Positions 33,538 through 44,937 of a DNA stretch of 64,000 nt are shown in pieces; within the stretch, counting starts at the first letter, position 1, and every line of letters starts with the position of its first letter. The translations under genes were made by a program, and so were the position numbers. The DNA is from Pseudevernia furfuracea (Eukaryota; Ascomycota; Lecanoromycetes; Lecanorales; Parmeliaceae). The stretch spans positions 526,065 to 590,064 of the forward strand of contig JAIUPT010000015.1 of assembly GCA_022315425.1 (NCBI GenBank), in the 5' to 3' direction. The notes under the pieces were generated by a model. It saw only the letters and a program-made list of their open reading frames with translations. It was not told where the DNA came from and searched no databases.

Positions 33538-35443
33538 ATGGAAGCATCGACAAGCACTGACAGCCGGCCAGAGCCCATTGATCTAAGTCATCACTACTCA
33601 AAGGTCACTACAAATCGGGCGACAAGCAATGTCAAAGACTTTTACAAATACTTCACAATTCCGGGGATTGGCAATTTGGCTGGAGGCCTTCCAAACAACA
33701 ATAATTTCCCCTTCGATACACTCGAAGCTGCCGCAGCTCTACCCCAGCGCTTCACTCCTACGCCCAACAAGTCCGTTGATCCTCCCTCAGACCTGCTATC
33801 CAAAACCACCCTCTCAGATGGCTTATCCTCATCCCGAGTCGTTGTTCCAAAAAGGTCAGACAACCAAGACGTACTCCGCAAAATCGACCTGAAGACCGCG
33901 CTCCAGTATGGCACGGCTCAAGGGTACCCTCCGCTCTATAGCTTCCTCCGCCAATTCACCATCGAAAACCTTCACCCAAACATTCCATACGCCGGAGGTC
34001 CTGAGATTGTGTTGACGTGTGGTGCAACGGATGGATTCTCCAAGGCAATAGAAGCACTGAGCAATACGTGGAATGAAGATAGAGATTGGATCGGCCATCG
34101 AGAGGGATTGCTAGTTGAAGAGTTCTGTTTCATGAATGCAGTTCAGGCTGCGAAGCCGCGAGGACTAAACATCATTCCTGTTACGATTGATGACGAGGGA
34201 ATGGTAGCTCACGGTAAAGGCGGATTGTTTGATGTCCTAGACAATTGGGACAAGAGCAGGGGAAAGAGACCGCACATGATTTATACCGTTACGTAAGACC
34301 CCATGTGTGATACTTAGTCTACGTTGAACTCACCCCGAGCGCAGAGTCGGCCAGAATCCGACTTCCGGAACCCTCAGTGTCCAACGTCGCAAAGACATTT
34401 ACGCCGTTTGTGTCAAGTTTGATGTCGTAATTATCGAAGACGACCCATACTGGTATCTTCAATATCCTTCGGCTAATGAGTCTTCTCTTGCCCACCGAGG
34501 TCGGCCTGCTGCCAACGCTCATTCAGATCACCTCGACCTGAATCCCCCAAAACCGCAAAAGTCCTCCGGATATTCGTTCCTCGATTCTCTCATCCCTAGC
34601 TACCTCTCCGTCGACTACCAAGGACGTGTGGTCCGTCTCGATACGTTCTCCAAGACTGTGGCTCCCGGTTGCCGCCTTGGCTGGATAACCACCCAACCAA
34701 ACCTTTGTGAACGACTGCTTCGCATCACCGAGACCTCAACCCAGCAACCTTCTGGCTTCGTTCAATCGATGATCGCCGAGCTTATAATGGGCCCTCACGA
34801 TCCTAAGCATGGCCGTGGCGGTGGTAAGAGCGATGGGGGATGGCAAGTGGACGGCTGGGTTCGCTGGCTTCAAGGCCTGCGTGGGAATTATGAGCGCAGG
34901 ATGCAGACCATGTGCTCCGTTTTTGAAGAAGGAAAAGAGCTAGTCAAGTCTGGCCGCCGTAAGAGCATCGACCATGAATGGAGCGTCGTTGATAAAGTCA
35001 CTCTCTTTGATTTTGTATGGCCGCTCGGAGGCATGTTCGTATGGTCAGTTCCCCTTGTCTTCAACACTGCTGCGTAGTGTTTGGATCTAATACCGGTCAG
35101 GATCCATCTCAATTTTCCCTCCCATCCTCTCTGGAATAGAATCACGCCCGCCAAGCTTGCACAGGGGCTATGGGTCCATTTGACCTCGAAAGAATACCTG
35201 GTGCTGGTTGCGCCGGGGTCCATATTCGCTCCGACAGATGAAATCAGAGACAAGCAGAGTTGGGCGTATTTCAGGATCTGTTTCGCAGCCGTGGATGAAC
35301 CCGAAGTTGAAAAGATGAGTAAGCGGTTTGTCAATGGGGTGAGGGATTTCTGGGGAAAGAAGAGCTTGGACGATATCGAGGATATGGACACAAGAGGGCT
35401 CGAGGCAAGCCAAGGATTGGCCGACTTGATAGGCGGATGCTGA
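33538..35443 (+). CDS. PLP-dependent aminotransferase, class I/II (ARO8/kynurenine aminotransferase-like)
   Basis: Fold-type I aminotransferase; the Aro8 group transfers amino groups between aromatic or 2-aminoadipate-type amino acids and 2-oxo acids. Three exons: 33538-34292, 34345-35043 and 35101-35443, giving 598 aa, with introns of 52 and 57 nt. Key motifs: ALQYGTAQGYPPL (substrate-arm region), LTCGATDGFSKAIEAL, TVGQNPTSGTLSVQRRKDIY (the conserved NP..T turn, split by intron 1), IIEDDPYWYLQY with the PLP-pyridine aspartate, and RLDTFSKTVAPGCRLGW with the Schiff-base lysine at about Lys355. The terminal YFRICFAAV carries the carboxylate-binding arginine. It is longer than yeast Aro8 (about 500 aa), mainly through Ser/Pro and Gly-rich insertions. 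Substrate is not determined. Confidence 0.88.
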
Positions 35444-35646
35444 GACGGATCATAGAAATAAGGTAGGATGAGATAAATGAGGGTTTGGTAAGGTGGGCTC
35501 GCTGCCTTCGATGTGAGAATGGAATGATGAATGGACGAGCATGATTTTGGGCAGCTCCAGACAGAAACAGCCTGCATTCGTGAAGCAAGTAACATCTCGA
35601 TGCAATCGGTCCGTTTCAACTCCACATGGAAAGCCAATATTGTATT

Positions 35647-36612
35647 TCACGCATTGCCGTCTAGCCATCTCATCCATGCAGATGCATATTCCTCTAATTC
35701 CGCCGCATCCGCCTTCCTGTTTTGTCTTCCCTCTCGCTTTGCTAGCAACTCCTCTCTCTCCTTCCTCCATTCTTCAACTCGCTTCTCATACTCTTCTCTT
35801 TTCCCAAACCCGTTCAAGGATTCTTCGAGGACACTATCACGCGAGATTAGTGCGTTTTTCTCCTTCTGCTGTCCAACCAAGTGCGCGTGTTCAGGCAGCC
35901 AATCCTGAACAAATGCCCGGTACAATTCCCTCTGTGCCATCCTTTTCCGATCGTTAGCCTTAAGCTCGCCTCTCACATACCTCTCGTCGCAGAAAAATCG
36001 ACACTCGCAGACATATCGATACAATGACTCGACGCTCTCAAAAGGGCGCTTGTAGGCGTCCGTATCGAGGCCAAGAAAGTCCAGTACGGCATCCGGATCG
36101 CACGTCAAGAACAACAGAGCTCTCTTCCGGTTCAAGTGCTCAATTTCCTCGATCCGCACATGAAGGCCTGCATCATTAGGTGTAAGACCGAATGGGCGGA
36201 CAGTCGTTCCAAGGAGGTTCCACAAATCGCCGTGGGACTGATGGAAAAGCTGCCAGTGAAAGGTTTCAGGCGGGCACATATGTAAGTCGAGCTGGATGTA
36301 GTTGTTTTGCAGGTTGGGGTACGGGAGAGCAAAGGACGTTGTAGGGGATCCGGGAGTGGTGAATAATCTCTCGGCTCCCAGTACTTTCACGAGAGATTCA
36401 GCTGACGTGGATGTGCATTTGGGTAGTGAGACGAGTATATCAATGTCACCGTACGATGCCTTCTTTGGCGCTTCAATTGGTGTTGCAATTTGGGTATAAA
36501 GGCTTGAAAGAAGCTGCAGGTAGTGATCTCGTAGCAGGAAATAGATGTCCGGAGGCATTCGCGGGGTCGACAGTGACGTTGGGCCGTTTGTTGTGAATGC
36601 ATGTCCACCCAT
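35647..36612 (-). CDS. nucleotidyltransferase-fold-like orphan, 321 aa
   Basis: Single exon; the first true ATG is at 36612 (MGGHAFTT...), although the frame is open further upstream. The first third contains ASYGDIDILVSLP (about residues 55-65), an Asp-x-Asp arrangement like the metal-binding motif of polymerase-beta-type nucleotidyltransferases. A second acidic strand may be YIQLDLHMCPPETF (about 105-118). The usual Gly-Ser pair upstream of the Asp motif is replaced by KKASYG. The middle (about 160-240) is mixed helix with a Cys-rich patch (YVCECRFFCDERY). The C-terminal 100 residues are a charged coiled coil. The family is not one I can name, and the enzymatic role is inferred from one motif. 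Confidence 0.72.
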   Translation of the reverse strand: MGGHAFTTNGPTSLSTPRMPPDIYFLLRDHYLQLLSSLYTQIATPIEAPKKASYGDIDILVSLPKCTSTSAESLVKVLGAERLFTTPGSPTTSFALPYPNLQNNYIQLDLHMCPPETFHWQLFHQSHGDLWNLLGTTVRPFGLTPNDAGLHVRIEEIEHLNRKRALLFLTCDPDAVLDFLGLDTDAYKRPFESVESLYRYVCECRFFCDERYVRGELKANDRKRMAQRELYRAFVQDWLPEHAHLVGQQKEKNALISRDSVLEESLNGFGKREEYEKRVEEWRKEREELLAKREGRQNRKADAAELEEYASAWMRWLDGNA

Positions 36613-39600
36613 CGCTCTCTTTGAGTATTCAGTCGTTTGGTAAATCCTCAAAGCGCCAAGAATGTAGAGTAAGGTACGGTCTACAGCTGTTGAAGCTGAA
36701 ACGAGGCTGGAATGCAGGTATGTAAAGGACCCTTACCGTCTCTCACAAGAGAGAAACTCTCGTAGCCGAAATTCAGAGCAGGACTTGAAGTAAGAAGCCG
36801 CCTCTGCTGCCCTTATTTTGATATTTTCGGCTTGTTACCTCGTTATCCCTTTATTGCTCTCCGTTTGATAAATGCACAGCGGACCGGATGTAGTTGAACA
36901 TTAAAACCTCCTCTACAAATTGCCTGCTCTAGTTTCCGAGCTTACTTCTACGTACCTTGAGACAAGCGAGCTTGCGGGCACAGAGTGTTGGACCTCACGG
37001 CTCGTCGTCTTTGTCACTACCAACGCCCCTGCCTACCTATATTCAAGGTCTAGGAATTAAGTCAATGTTCTGTCTATCATAATACAACAGTCGAGACCTT
37101 GCTCGTGGACGTGGCAGACCCACTAGCGACTCTCATACTCCCGTCAGCAAACGGGCAAAGGGAGATCTTCCACGATTTAAATTGCAGTTTCGAGACCTGA
37201 TATCCTGCTCTCTTGCCCTCTCTACTATTCATGAAGTCCTGCGAAAGGCTAGCTCATCCCTGCATGAACCTGCATTGCCACGTCTCTTTATACGCCGAGG
37301 TACATAAAAAGCGGGCGCCAACTGACACCACCGTAGGCAGCTACTATTTCCCCAGGTGATGAAGACGAGGTTTCTGATTTTATTTTATATCAATCAGCAT
37401 TGCTCGGTCTGAATCGGTTCGGACACGCTTGCGGGGTTGCGCATTTGAGTTCGATACTCGCTGCAGGGAAACAGTGACGCTGGTGACGCCAACAAAAGGA
37501 ATGACACACTAGCGGACCAATCAAATATTTGAGAGCTGAGAGTATGATGAAAAATCAACTTTCGCTATCTCATGATCTTCCCATATGCTATGCTCAAACG
37601 TGCCGTACTCTAAACTTGCCGTCTGGCGAAGTTGGAGGCTTCTGGGTGACGTAATAGTCTACCGTACTACTCTAGTGGTCTTCGGGGTCAGTTCAGGGGC
37701 CTTGGGGATTAGGAGAATTGTTAGCTGTATATAATTTGCCTTTGCCTATAATTATGCGTGAATAGGTACTGAATAACGGGAATCTTCTGTGAGCACAGCC
37801 TATCGGTGGTACGGGAACCCTAGCAGCTGGGTTTGCTCGACCATTATTACAGGCGCGGCTTCTTGCAGACGTGAGGATGCCCGTACCCGGTGCTCTGTTA
37901 TCCTCCGTGCGTTTCACTCGGAGGCATCCGGCCTAATTCTCCGCTTTGCATCTTGGGACTGCTCACGCCTTCAAGGCGAGACAATAATTTTTAAGGTTCC
38001 GGTCTCAGCCTCCCACCCGATGTCGATCATTAATACATTAATACGTGCGATATCAATCTTGATTCTTGACTTCTTTCATTTTATTCACTTTATTCACTCG
38101 TGAGAAGCGCGCATATGACAATTGTCTTTGCCAATTCCGAGACTGACAATCGAGCGGCCATCTCACGTGCACATGTAATCATGTATCTTACATGCAGGTC
38201 AAAGAAACTAAGGGTCGATTACTCGGAAAATCGGATGCCTTCTTCTAGAGTACACCAAAAATGCACATGATCTCTATGAGCAAATGGAGCAACAGGCGTG
38301 TACATGTAACTAATTATAACGGAGGAGGACCACCGCGATAAATCCAAGAGTTGTGAATAGGAGTGGCAACAATTGAGCATTGATCCTCTGCCATGACGTA
38401 GCATTGCACTGGAATAACAAAGGCACAGCGCTTGGAGTCAGCGCTCTCCATGGGAGGCTGTCATTGAGAGATGGCGCACGCACTTGTACAAGCGCACCGG
38501 TCCTAATTTGAAACGCAATGCCAAAATCACCCCCGCTTCTTTTTATCCCCTTCTGGTAGAAGGATCGAGACGCGAACAGGAGGCGTCTAAGCCTGAAAGA
38601 CCTACTCCGTATAGGGCGAAGATCTTGTATGATGCGCATCTCCCGTCCATGATGGTATTGGTGACAGAGCAGAAAAGGTGGACGGAGGTTGGGCTAGAAG
38701 CCGCGTCGACTTACATATACTCGTAGGATGAAGTAGCTAAGCAATAATAATAGTGGTAGCACCCAAGACTGGTAGAAAGGAGGAAAAGAACAGGGTAGAA
38801 CACCGGACTTTAGCAACCCTACCTTATTATTGACGCACAGTTCTGGGATGCGGGAACATCCGGGGACCACCAAGAAAGTGGTCACTGGTCAATCATTTCC
38901 AACACTTATTATTTAGGTGGATAAAGCGGCAAGTTCACTCAAGGACAACGGATCGCAATACTACTGTACGTCGGCAAGTTTGTTGGGAATTATTAATTAA
39001 TTAATTAATTATGATTGTTGTTATCATTATTTATTATTTATTATTTATTATCCAACAATAGTACTCGAGCTATCGAAATAATAAGGCTTAGTTGCCCGCG
39101 ACATTTCAAACAGGCGGGGAGCCGGGATAGCAGAGAACTAATGAAATAGAAAAGAGAGGATCGTCAAGAGGCGCCCACACTACGGTACACGTAACACGGT
39201 ACATGGAACTAAAGGAAGATCTCAAGGTGACGAATTTTCCGATGTCGATACAGTAGTAGTACCGTACAACCGCAGATTCTGCACCTTGGATAATCCTGCA
39301 CATCTTTTCTCCTTGGGTCGGAAATACCCTCTCGACCCGTTGGCCATTTCTTGGGTATTGTGAAATGTGGAGTCTTCCGCTGCAGAAATCCGATATGGCT
39401 CCGCACATGGATGGCTAAGTAGATCTTTTAGCCACAGGCAAACTCGCGAATAATTGCAATTCTCATACAAGCTGCATATGCAGTAGCAGAGGCGACCTTC
39501 AAGTCCAAGCAGGTCATCCTACTACTCCAAACTCGCTTAGCCTTGACCCGCTCATCTGGTACCTTGCACCGAGGTTTTCAAACGGCTCAATTCTCCCATT

Positions 39601-40081
39601 GCTCACCCTTTCTTGCTATGTTTTATTAAAGCATGCTTGCTTCTCTTCACCTACCTGTCTGTCATTTTCTTCCACTGCATTTTCAAGGCCTCTCTCTGAC
39701 TGGCTATTTTCCCGGCCGCCGCACCGTTTTTTGGGGGACAAGAAAAGCGAAACGCCTCCACACGCGAAAAGATTTGGTGTAATATCATCCACAACTTCCG
39801 CCCTCAAGATGGCCAGATGATGCTTTACAAGACGCTTCTTGGGCAGTTCTGTTTTGTTTCCTTGCGGTAAAGTCAAGGCGGAGTTCACGACGATCACGAC
39901 TTGAGAGACTCAGCTCGTACGTGATCGACATTACGAATAATGAGCCGTTCCCGCATCCTGCAGAATATTTATGTTCCTACGGCTCGTGGGTGAATCGTCG
40001 TTGTAGGATCCTGGCGATTGTCGAGGAAGACATACGCTGTCTCTCAGACCTTTCCCCGCCGTGCCCTTTCCCGATGATCCT
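36613..40081. other. 3.5-kb intergenic with AT microsatellites
   Basis: No supported gene. Simple-sequence DNA occurs at about 38993-39050 (TTAA repeats followed by TTTATTA repeats). Short open frames on both strands lack domains. A possible 17-codon upstream open frame (39940-39993) lies 88 bp before the Zn2Cys6 gene start. The length suggests a long promoter for the transcription-factor gene, as is common for fungal regulators. Confidence 0.55.
38993..39050. repeat. AT-rich microsatellite (TTAA and TTTATTA units)
   Basis: Four to five TTAA units followed, after a short spacer, by three TTATTTA units. Non-coding. Confidence 0.85.
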
Positions 40082-41980
40082 ATGTCACGAACTTACATCG
40101 GACCATTTGGTAGAATTCTACCTATCCTCGATGGCAACGAGCCTGAGCAGCAGCAACTTCCCATTGACGAGACGCGAACGAACATGACAACGTACCAGCT
40201 TCCTCCACCTGAAAGGCTGCAATTTGGCAGTGACACCAGTCCTGGGTTTACAGAGCCGATGCGATACAATACTATAAGCCAGTCGAGAAGACCACCGGAA
40301 ACAACCAGCCCCGTGTACAGCGAACAGCCCAGGCCATCCCCCCATGAGCAACTACCTCCTGTCCGCCAACTCTTTTCCCCGGCATCCTCGAATGCTCAAC
40401 CATCTCAGTATCCACCGCGGCACGATGCCAACCCGTCCCAAAGGCGCTCTACTCTGCCTTCCGCCCCCCGATCAGTACCCGATCAATCAGCTCCGGTCCC
40501 ACACTATACCTACCAGAGCAACTTTCCTCAGCCCCCCTTACCTCCACAAATCCAACCTTCTATAAGCACTAGTGTCCAAAGAGAAGACCTTCGGAACAGG
40601 ACTTCGGGTCAACAACCCCCACCATCATCGTATAATCCCCACCAAGGCCCAAGCGCAACTTCCTATCCAACTTCCTATCCAGCTTCCTATCCAGCTTCCT
40701 ATCCAGCTTCCTATCCGGCTTCTTATTCAGCTTACTCCGAACGACCTACGCAAATCCCGTACTCTGTTGCACAACAAACTCATCATGCTCCACCACCAAA
40801 TCCTCCTCAATCCCACCGGAGCCCTCCATTGGATGCTCCTCAGCCTCAACAGGTGACCCCGATGAATGTTCCTGTTCAATACTATCAAGAACGTCCTGGC
40901 AATTACGATATGTCTTTGGACCCCGTACCGGGTCACGAACAAAGCCCGCAAGCCGCAGAGAACAGCGTCAAGCCAATGGCGCGTGTGGTGGGAGAAGCAG
41001 ACATACCAGGACAAGGTCCCAGCTGGGTATATCAGGATGGTACGACTTGTAAAAAGATCATCGATGGGGAGGAGGTCAATGCGCAATGGGGTGTCACCAA
41101 AGCTGGCAAGCCACGCAAGCGTCTTGCCATTGCGTGCACGACTTGCAGAGAGAAAAAGATAAAGTGCGACCCTGCGGAGCCAAAGTGTGTCCAATGCGAG
41201 AAGTTTGGCAGGGAATGCAGATTCACAACTGCGTAAGTCTTTTATTTTACCAAGAATCTCCTTATGAATTTACTGTTTTGTGAAGCCATCGAATTCTCAA
41301 CCGATCGTATCCATGCTTCGTTTTTGCTTTTGAAGTTGCTATGGCCGGGGCTGAGCGAAACCTTGCTTTTCTTACACCCCATTCAATGTACTGATGTTTT
41401 TTGTAGATTTCGCAATCAACGTTCCAGTCCAGAGTCTCCTTCTTACCATTCCCAGGCGCATACTCCACCAATAAACATCAAGATAGAACCATCCACTCAG
41501 CCAAGTCTGCCGTCAGACTCTGTACCTGCCAGCACGGAAGATCAGACGTTGCTCAAACGGCGAAACTCTTCACCACAGATCAGCCAGATCAAAGTACCTG
41601 GAACAGGTGACGCAAAATGCTACGATCACAAACCACCCCTCAAAAAGCATCGATCAAGTCTTTCAGGACCATTATCACCCAAATCAGAGCGCAGGATTCT
41701 TCCATCAAAGAGTCGCGCACCGGAGTCTGGTCCCCAAAAAACAGAGACGATACAGAAAGGGATCGAATCGAAATGCGCCTTCGACCAGGTGGCTCCGCTC
41801 TTGTCTGCCAAAGCGGAGTTGAAGATGGTCGGTGAGCTCAAGGCTCGGAGAGATAGAGTCCTGCGAGCCGTTGAGCAGCAATGCGACGACGATTGCCGGG
41901 AAGGAATGAAGCCGTGCTCTATAATGTTGAGGCTTGAAATCATGCATGGAGGGTTCGCTAAATCATGTGTCAATGGGTGA
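40082..41980 (+). CDS. Zn(II)2Cys6 transcription factor
   Basis: Nuclear DNA-binding regulator. Two exons, 40082-41232 and 41407-41980 (174-nt intron), give 574 aa. The first true ATG is at 40082 (MSRTYIGPFGRILPIL). The zinc cluster is perfect: Cys352, 355, 362, 369, 372 and 379 in CX2CX6CX6CX2CX6C spacing, preceded by a basic KAGKPRKRLAIAC. It is unusual in being mid-protein after a 350-residue Pro/Gln/Ser-rich disordered region, rather than at the N-terminus. That region contains a tandem SYPA repeat (about 194-215). Just before the cluster, GPSWVYQDGTTCKKIIDGEEVNAQWGVTKAGKP looks conserved and may be part of the DNA-binding unit. No fungal_trans middle homology region is evident. The end has a helical segment (LSAKAELKMVGELKARRDRVLRA). 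Target genes are unknown. Confidence 0.85.
40662..40730 (+). repeat. in-frame 12-bp tandem repeat (SYPA units)
   Basis: About six copies of a 12-bp unit of the form TCCTATCCAGCT encode successive Ser-Tyr-Pro-Ala/Thr units in the N-terminal region of the Zn2Cys6 factor. The unit length keeps the frame, so copy number can vary without breaking the protein. Confidence 0.8.
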
Positions 41981-42828
41981 AGTGATCGCCATTTTTCACA
42001 CCTTCTCTTTCGGTCCTCGGACAAGCGTACATGGGTCAAAATCGACCAAAGTCCACCTAAACACCTATCCTTAGCTGCCAATCCAACATCCGAGGGCCCT
42101 TACAGATCGCTTCCTATCCGCTTCCCTTTCCAAGAGCCTTTGTCGCTAGTATTTCCAAGTGCACACAAGCATTGAATACAACGATGAACGCCAGTCATAA
42201 CCCCCCCCTCCTACGACATCATAAATGGGAGTGCAGGAGTGTTTAACGGAGTTTCCAAAATTGAAAACGCCAGGGCGGAGAAGAACAGGAAGACGAGGAG
42301 TTCTGATTACCAGCTGAGAGATTATGAATGACCATGCGACCGTACGATACCCCTTTTGCTCACACGGTTTCGCGGTATTCGTGAATATGGCACATCTGGC
42401 GTTTACTGGGGCATGGCAGTGTTTAAAGCACCACAAGGGTGGGTGGTGAGATGTTTTACCACAGGTCGAGCGATTGTTTGGCTGGCAAGCTCATCATTCG
42501 AAACCTGAAAGCAAGCGTTGTTGACCGAGATCTAAAGGGCTGGCTGGTATCGAGCTGGTATCGGGACTTTGTAGACCAATCTGCAGCCCGCTTCCAGCAC
42601 ATCAAGTGTCTACATGTCCGCTGTGTTTGCCCAATCCTACATGGTGACGTCCACGACTAGGCCTATCAAGACAGTTTTTGTTGATTATCCCTTGATGTTT
42701 ATTCCTAAACCTTTGTGTCTTCATGCAAATGGAAAACACGAGGATTCGTTACGCAGCAAATTGGTATGGACTGTCGTTCGGAAACTCAGATATACCGTTC
42801 ATGAAAAGAACAATGTACATAAGTAATG
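41981..42828. other. intergenic, convergent 3' flanks
   Basis: About 850 bp between the 3' ends of the Zn2Cys6 gene (plus) and the NDUFS6 gene (minus). Short open frames (e.g. 42439-42660) show nothing recognisable. Confidence 0.55.
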
Positions 42829-43673
42829 TTACCGCTGGCCAAAAGGCTCATCATTGACCCTTTGCGACTCCGGCACCTCTGCCGGATGTCCCACAGGCTC
42901 CAGCGGATAAGTTGTAGATGGTGCACTTTGGAGAAGCTTTCGATGATGCTCATGTGCCTGCCATGAAGATCAGTCTTTGAACTCGAGGACTCTGATGTCA
43001 CAATCTCTTTGGGGGTCCTTACGAAGGGCAGGCCACAGTAAGTACACCAGCAGATCTGGGGCTTGTCCACATTAATGAAGATCCTCGGATGTCCCAAAGG
43101 CCCTCCACCCCCGTCACAGGACACTGTCCTTGTCTTTGTCCATCTTACGGGCTGCTTATGAATGAGATTGATGGCTGCTTCTGGTTGGGGCTACGCAATT
43201 CCCATCCGAGTCAGCCAGTTCCTCAACAACGCCCGTCTAGACCGGAGAGGGAGTCTCCAGAGAATGATATAACGCACCTGATACTCCATAATGGTCTGCT
43301 CGAACCTCGGACCACTCATCGCCCTCTCCCTTGGCTGCTGACTCCTGCTCCACACCTCTTTCCTGTTCGGCGCCTGCATCACCCGCTGCCGTTCGCTGTC
43401 CTCCGGCATCTCCTGCAACGGGCGGTCCGAGTCACGTAGACCCTGGGGTGATATTGGCACGGCATTCGAGTCGGAGACGTTTTGGACAGGCTTTGGTGGT
43501 GAAGGGTCGTTGGTGGGGACGCGGTCCGAGGTTCTGTCGCTGGTGGAATATGGGCGGCGAGGCAAGAGACGAGGATGTAGACGGGGGAGTATTGAGGATA
43601 TCCGGGCGCCCCGATTAGGTGCAAGCATATTGGCGGACGGTGTTGTCAATCCGCGACTCTTTAGGATATTCAT
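42829..43673 (-). CDS. NADH:ubiquinone oxidoreductase NDUFS6-type subunit (zf-CHCC), mitochondrial
   Basis: Accessory subunit of respiratory complex I that binds zinc in the peripheral arm and is needed for late assembly. Three exons on the minus strand: 43278-43673, 43023-43190 and 42829-42957, giving 230 aa, with introns of 87 and 65 nt. The zinc motif is complete in exon 2: CDGGGGPLGHPRIFINVDKP then CWCTYC, that is C-x8-H-x14-C-x2-C. The N-terminal 40 residues are Arg/Ser/Leu-rich, a mitochondrial presequence (ISSILPRLHPRLLPRRPYST). The start could be at 43673 or at the internal Met (MLAPNRG, 43628). Exon 3 closes the family with GLPFAHEHHRKLLQS. It is divergent from the zinc-knuckle gene. 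Confidence 0.9.
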
Positions 43674-43855
43674 TGGCGTGGAGACAAGATGGTTTCCGAG
43701 TAATCGAAGTTGAAGTAGCGGCTCGGCTTACCTGCCATTCTAGGCTCCGCATCTTGGCTGCTCACTTGCACTTGTGTGCTTGTCAACACTTCGCTGAATC
43801 ATATGGATTCCTTCTTGCTGCTTATCATATGTCATAGCGTAACGTAGCTGCTATA
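43674..43855. promoter_or_regulatory. compact divergent promoter, NDUFS6 and zinc-knuckle genes
   Basis: Only 182 bp separate the two start codons, so the two genes must share a bidirectional promoter. No TATA box is visible. Confidence 0.6.
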
Positions 43856-44877
43856 ATGTCTAGCCAAAACCGTCCAGACGCACCCCCTTCGAAAACCATG
43901 TCCTCCCGCTTAATGACGATGAAGGTACTCTTCTCTATCTTTTACTCGTCGCTTGCTTCTATATTGTCCCATTAATTTCCGGCTTTTCAGTTCATGCAAC
44001 GTGCTGCAGCTTCAACTCCTCCTTCCACGCCTCAATCGCAGCCCCGCGCCCCAGATGCTCCCCCTCCCAAACGCCAGAAAATCTCTGCTGCTCCAGCTTC
44101 GACAGTGACACCACCTTCCGATCTACAGCTGATACAAGCCGCTTTGACGGAGGAGGGAGAGAGGAGGGAGAAAGCTATTGAGAAACTAGCAGAGGAGGCA
44201 GGAGAAACGAAATGGGTTCTAAGTACCGCGAATGGGGAAGAAGGAAATGGTGTAGGAGGGCTACGGGTTGCCAAAGCTGGATATCCTGGTATTGACCAAG
44301 AAGCTTGGAGTCCTGCTATGGTGGGGCGGAGGAGTTTCGCCAACTTCAATAGGGGATTGGAGGTAAAGCTTTGTCATCGCCTTCGTGATGATCCTATAAA
44401 GTATTTCTTTAGCTAATAAATATTCTGCATGCTTAGAAGCGTCAAGATGGCGCAGCCGATGAAGCTTTGTCATCCAGCGAGAAAGATTCCGAGGCCAGTG
44501 AAAAGGAGGATGGTGAAGAAAGTGATGATCCTGCTGGTACAAGAGACTTGATCCGCCCATCGAAAGAGGAGGCCATTAGGCGCGCCAATGATGAACGACA
44601 CCAGCGCAAACAACAGCGGAGAGCTGAAAAGGCTGAGCTATCACGTCTGGCCGAGAAACGACGAAGCAAAGAAGTGAAGCTGAACGGGTTATCCTCTATT
44701 TCAGGGGGTGGCGGGGGTGGAGGCAAACCAGGTGGCAGCAGCAAGCAGGACATGGAGTGCTACTCGTGCGGCGAAAAAGGTCATGCCAAGAGGGACTGCC
44801 CACAGAAAGGGAAGCGAAGGAACGAGGACTGGCATGATGGGCCTGCGAAGAGATCTAAATCATCGTTAGACTACTGA
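43856..44877 (+). CDS. CCHC zinc-knuckle protein
   Basis: Probably nuclear RNA-binding protein. Three exons: 43856-43924, 43991-44362 and 44437-44877, giving 293 aa. A basic, Pro-rich N-terminus (APPPKRQKISAAP) may be a nuclear signal. The middle has a conserved-looking WVLSTANGEE...GGLRVAKAGYPGIDQEAWSPAMVGRRSFANFNRGLE. A charged helical stretch follows (EEAIRRANDERHQRKQQRRAEKAELSRLAEKRRSKE). A poly-Gly linker then leads to a single CCHC knuckle, CYSCGEKGHAKRDC (Cys255, Cys258, His263, Cys268), and a basic tail (KGKRRNEDWHDGPAKRSK). The architecture suggests an mRNA-processing role; the exact orthologue is not identified. Confidence 0.82.
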
Positions 44878-44937
44878 AACCATGGTGAAGAGCATATTTC
44901 ATATCCCGAGTGTTTGGATGCATACTTGTCTTAAAGA

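Noticed and set aside
37440..37470. Possible tRNA B-box (GAGTTCGATACTC)
   Set aside because: The T-stem does not pair properly and no A-box or acceptor stem is found; no tRNA is supported anywhere in the window.
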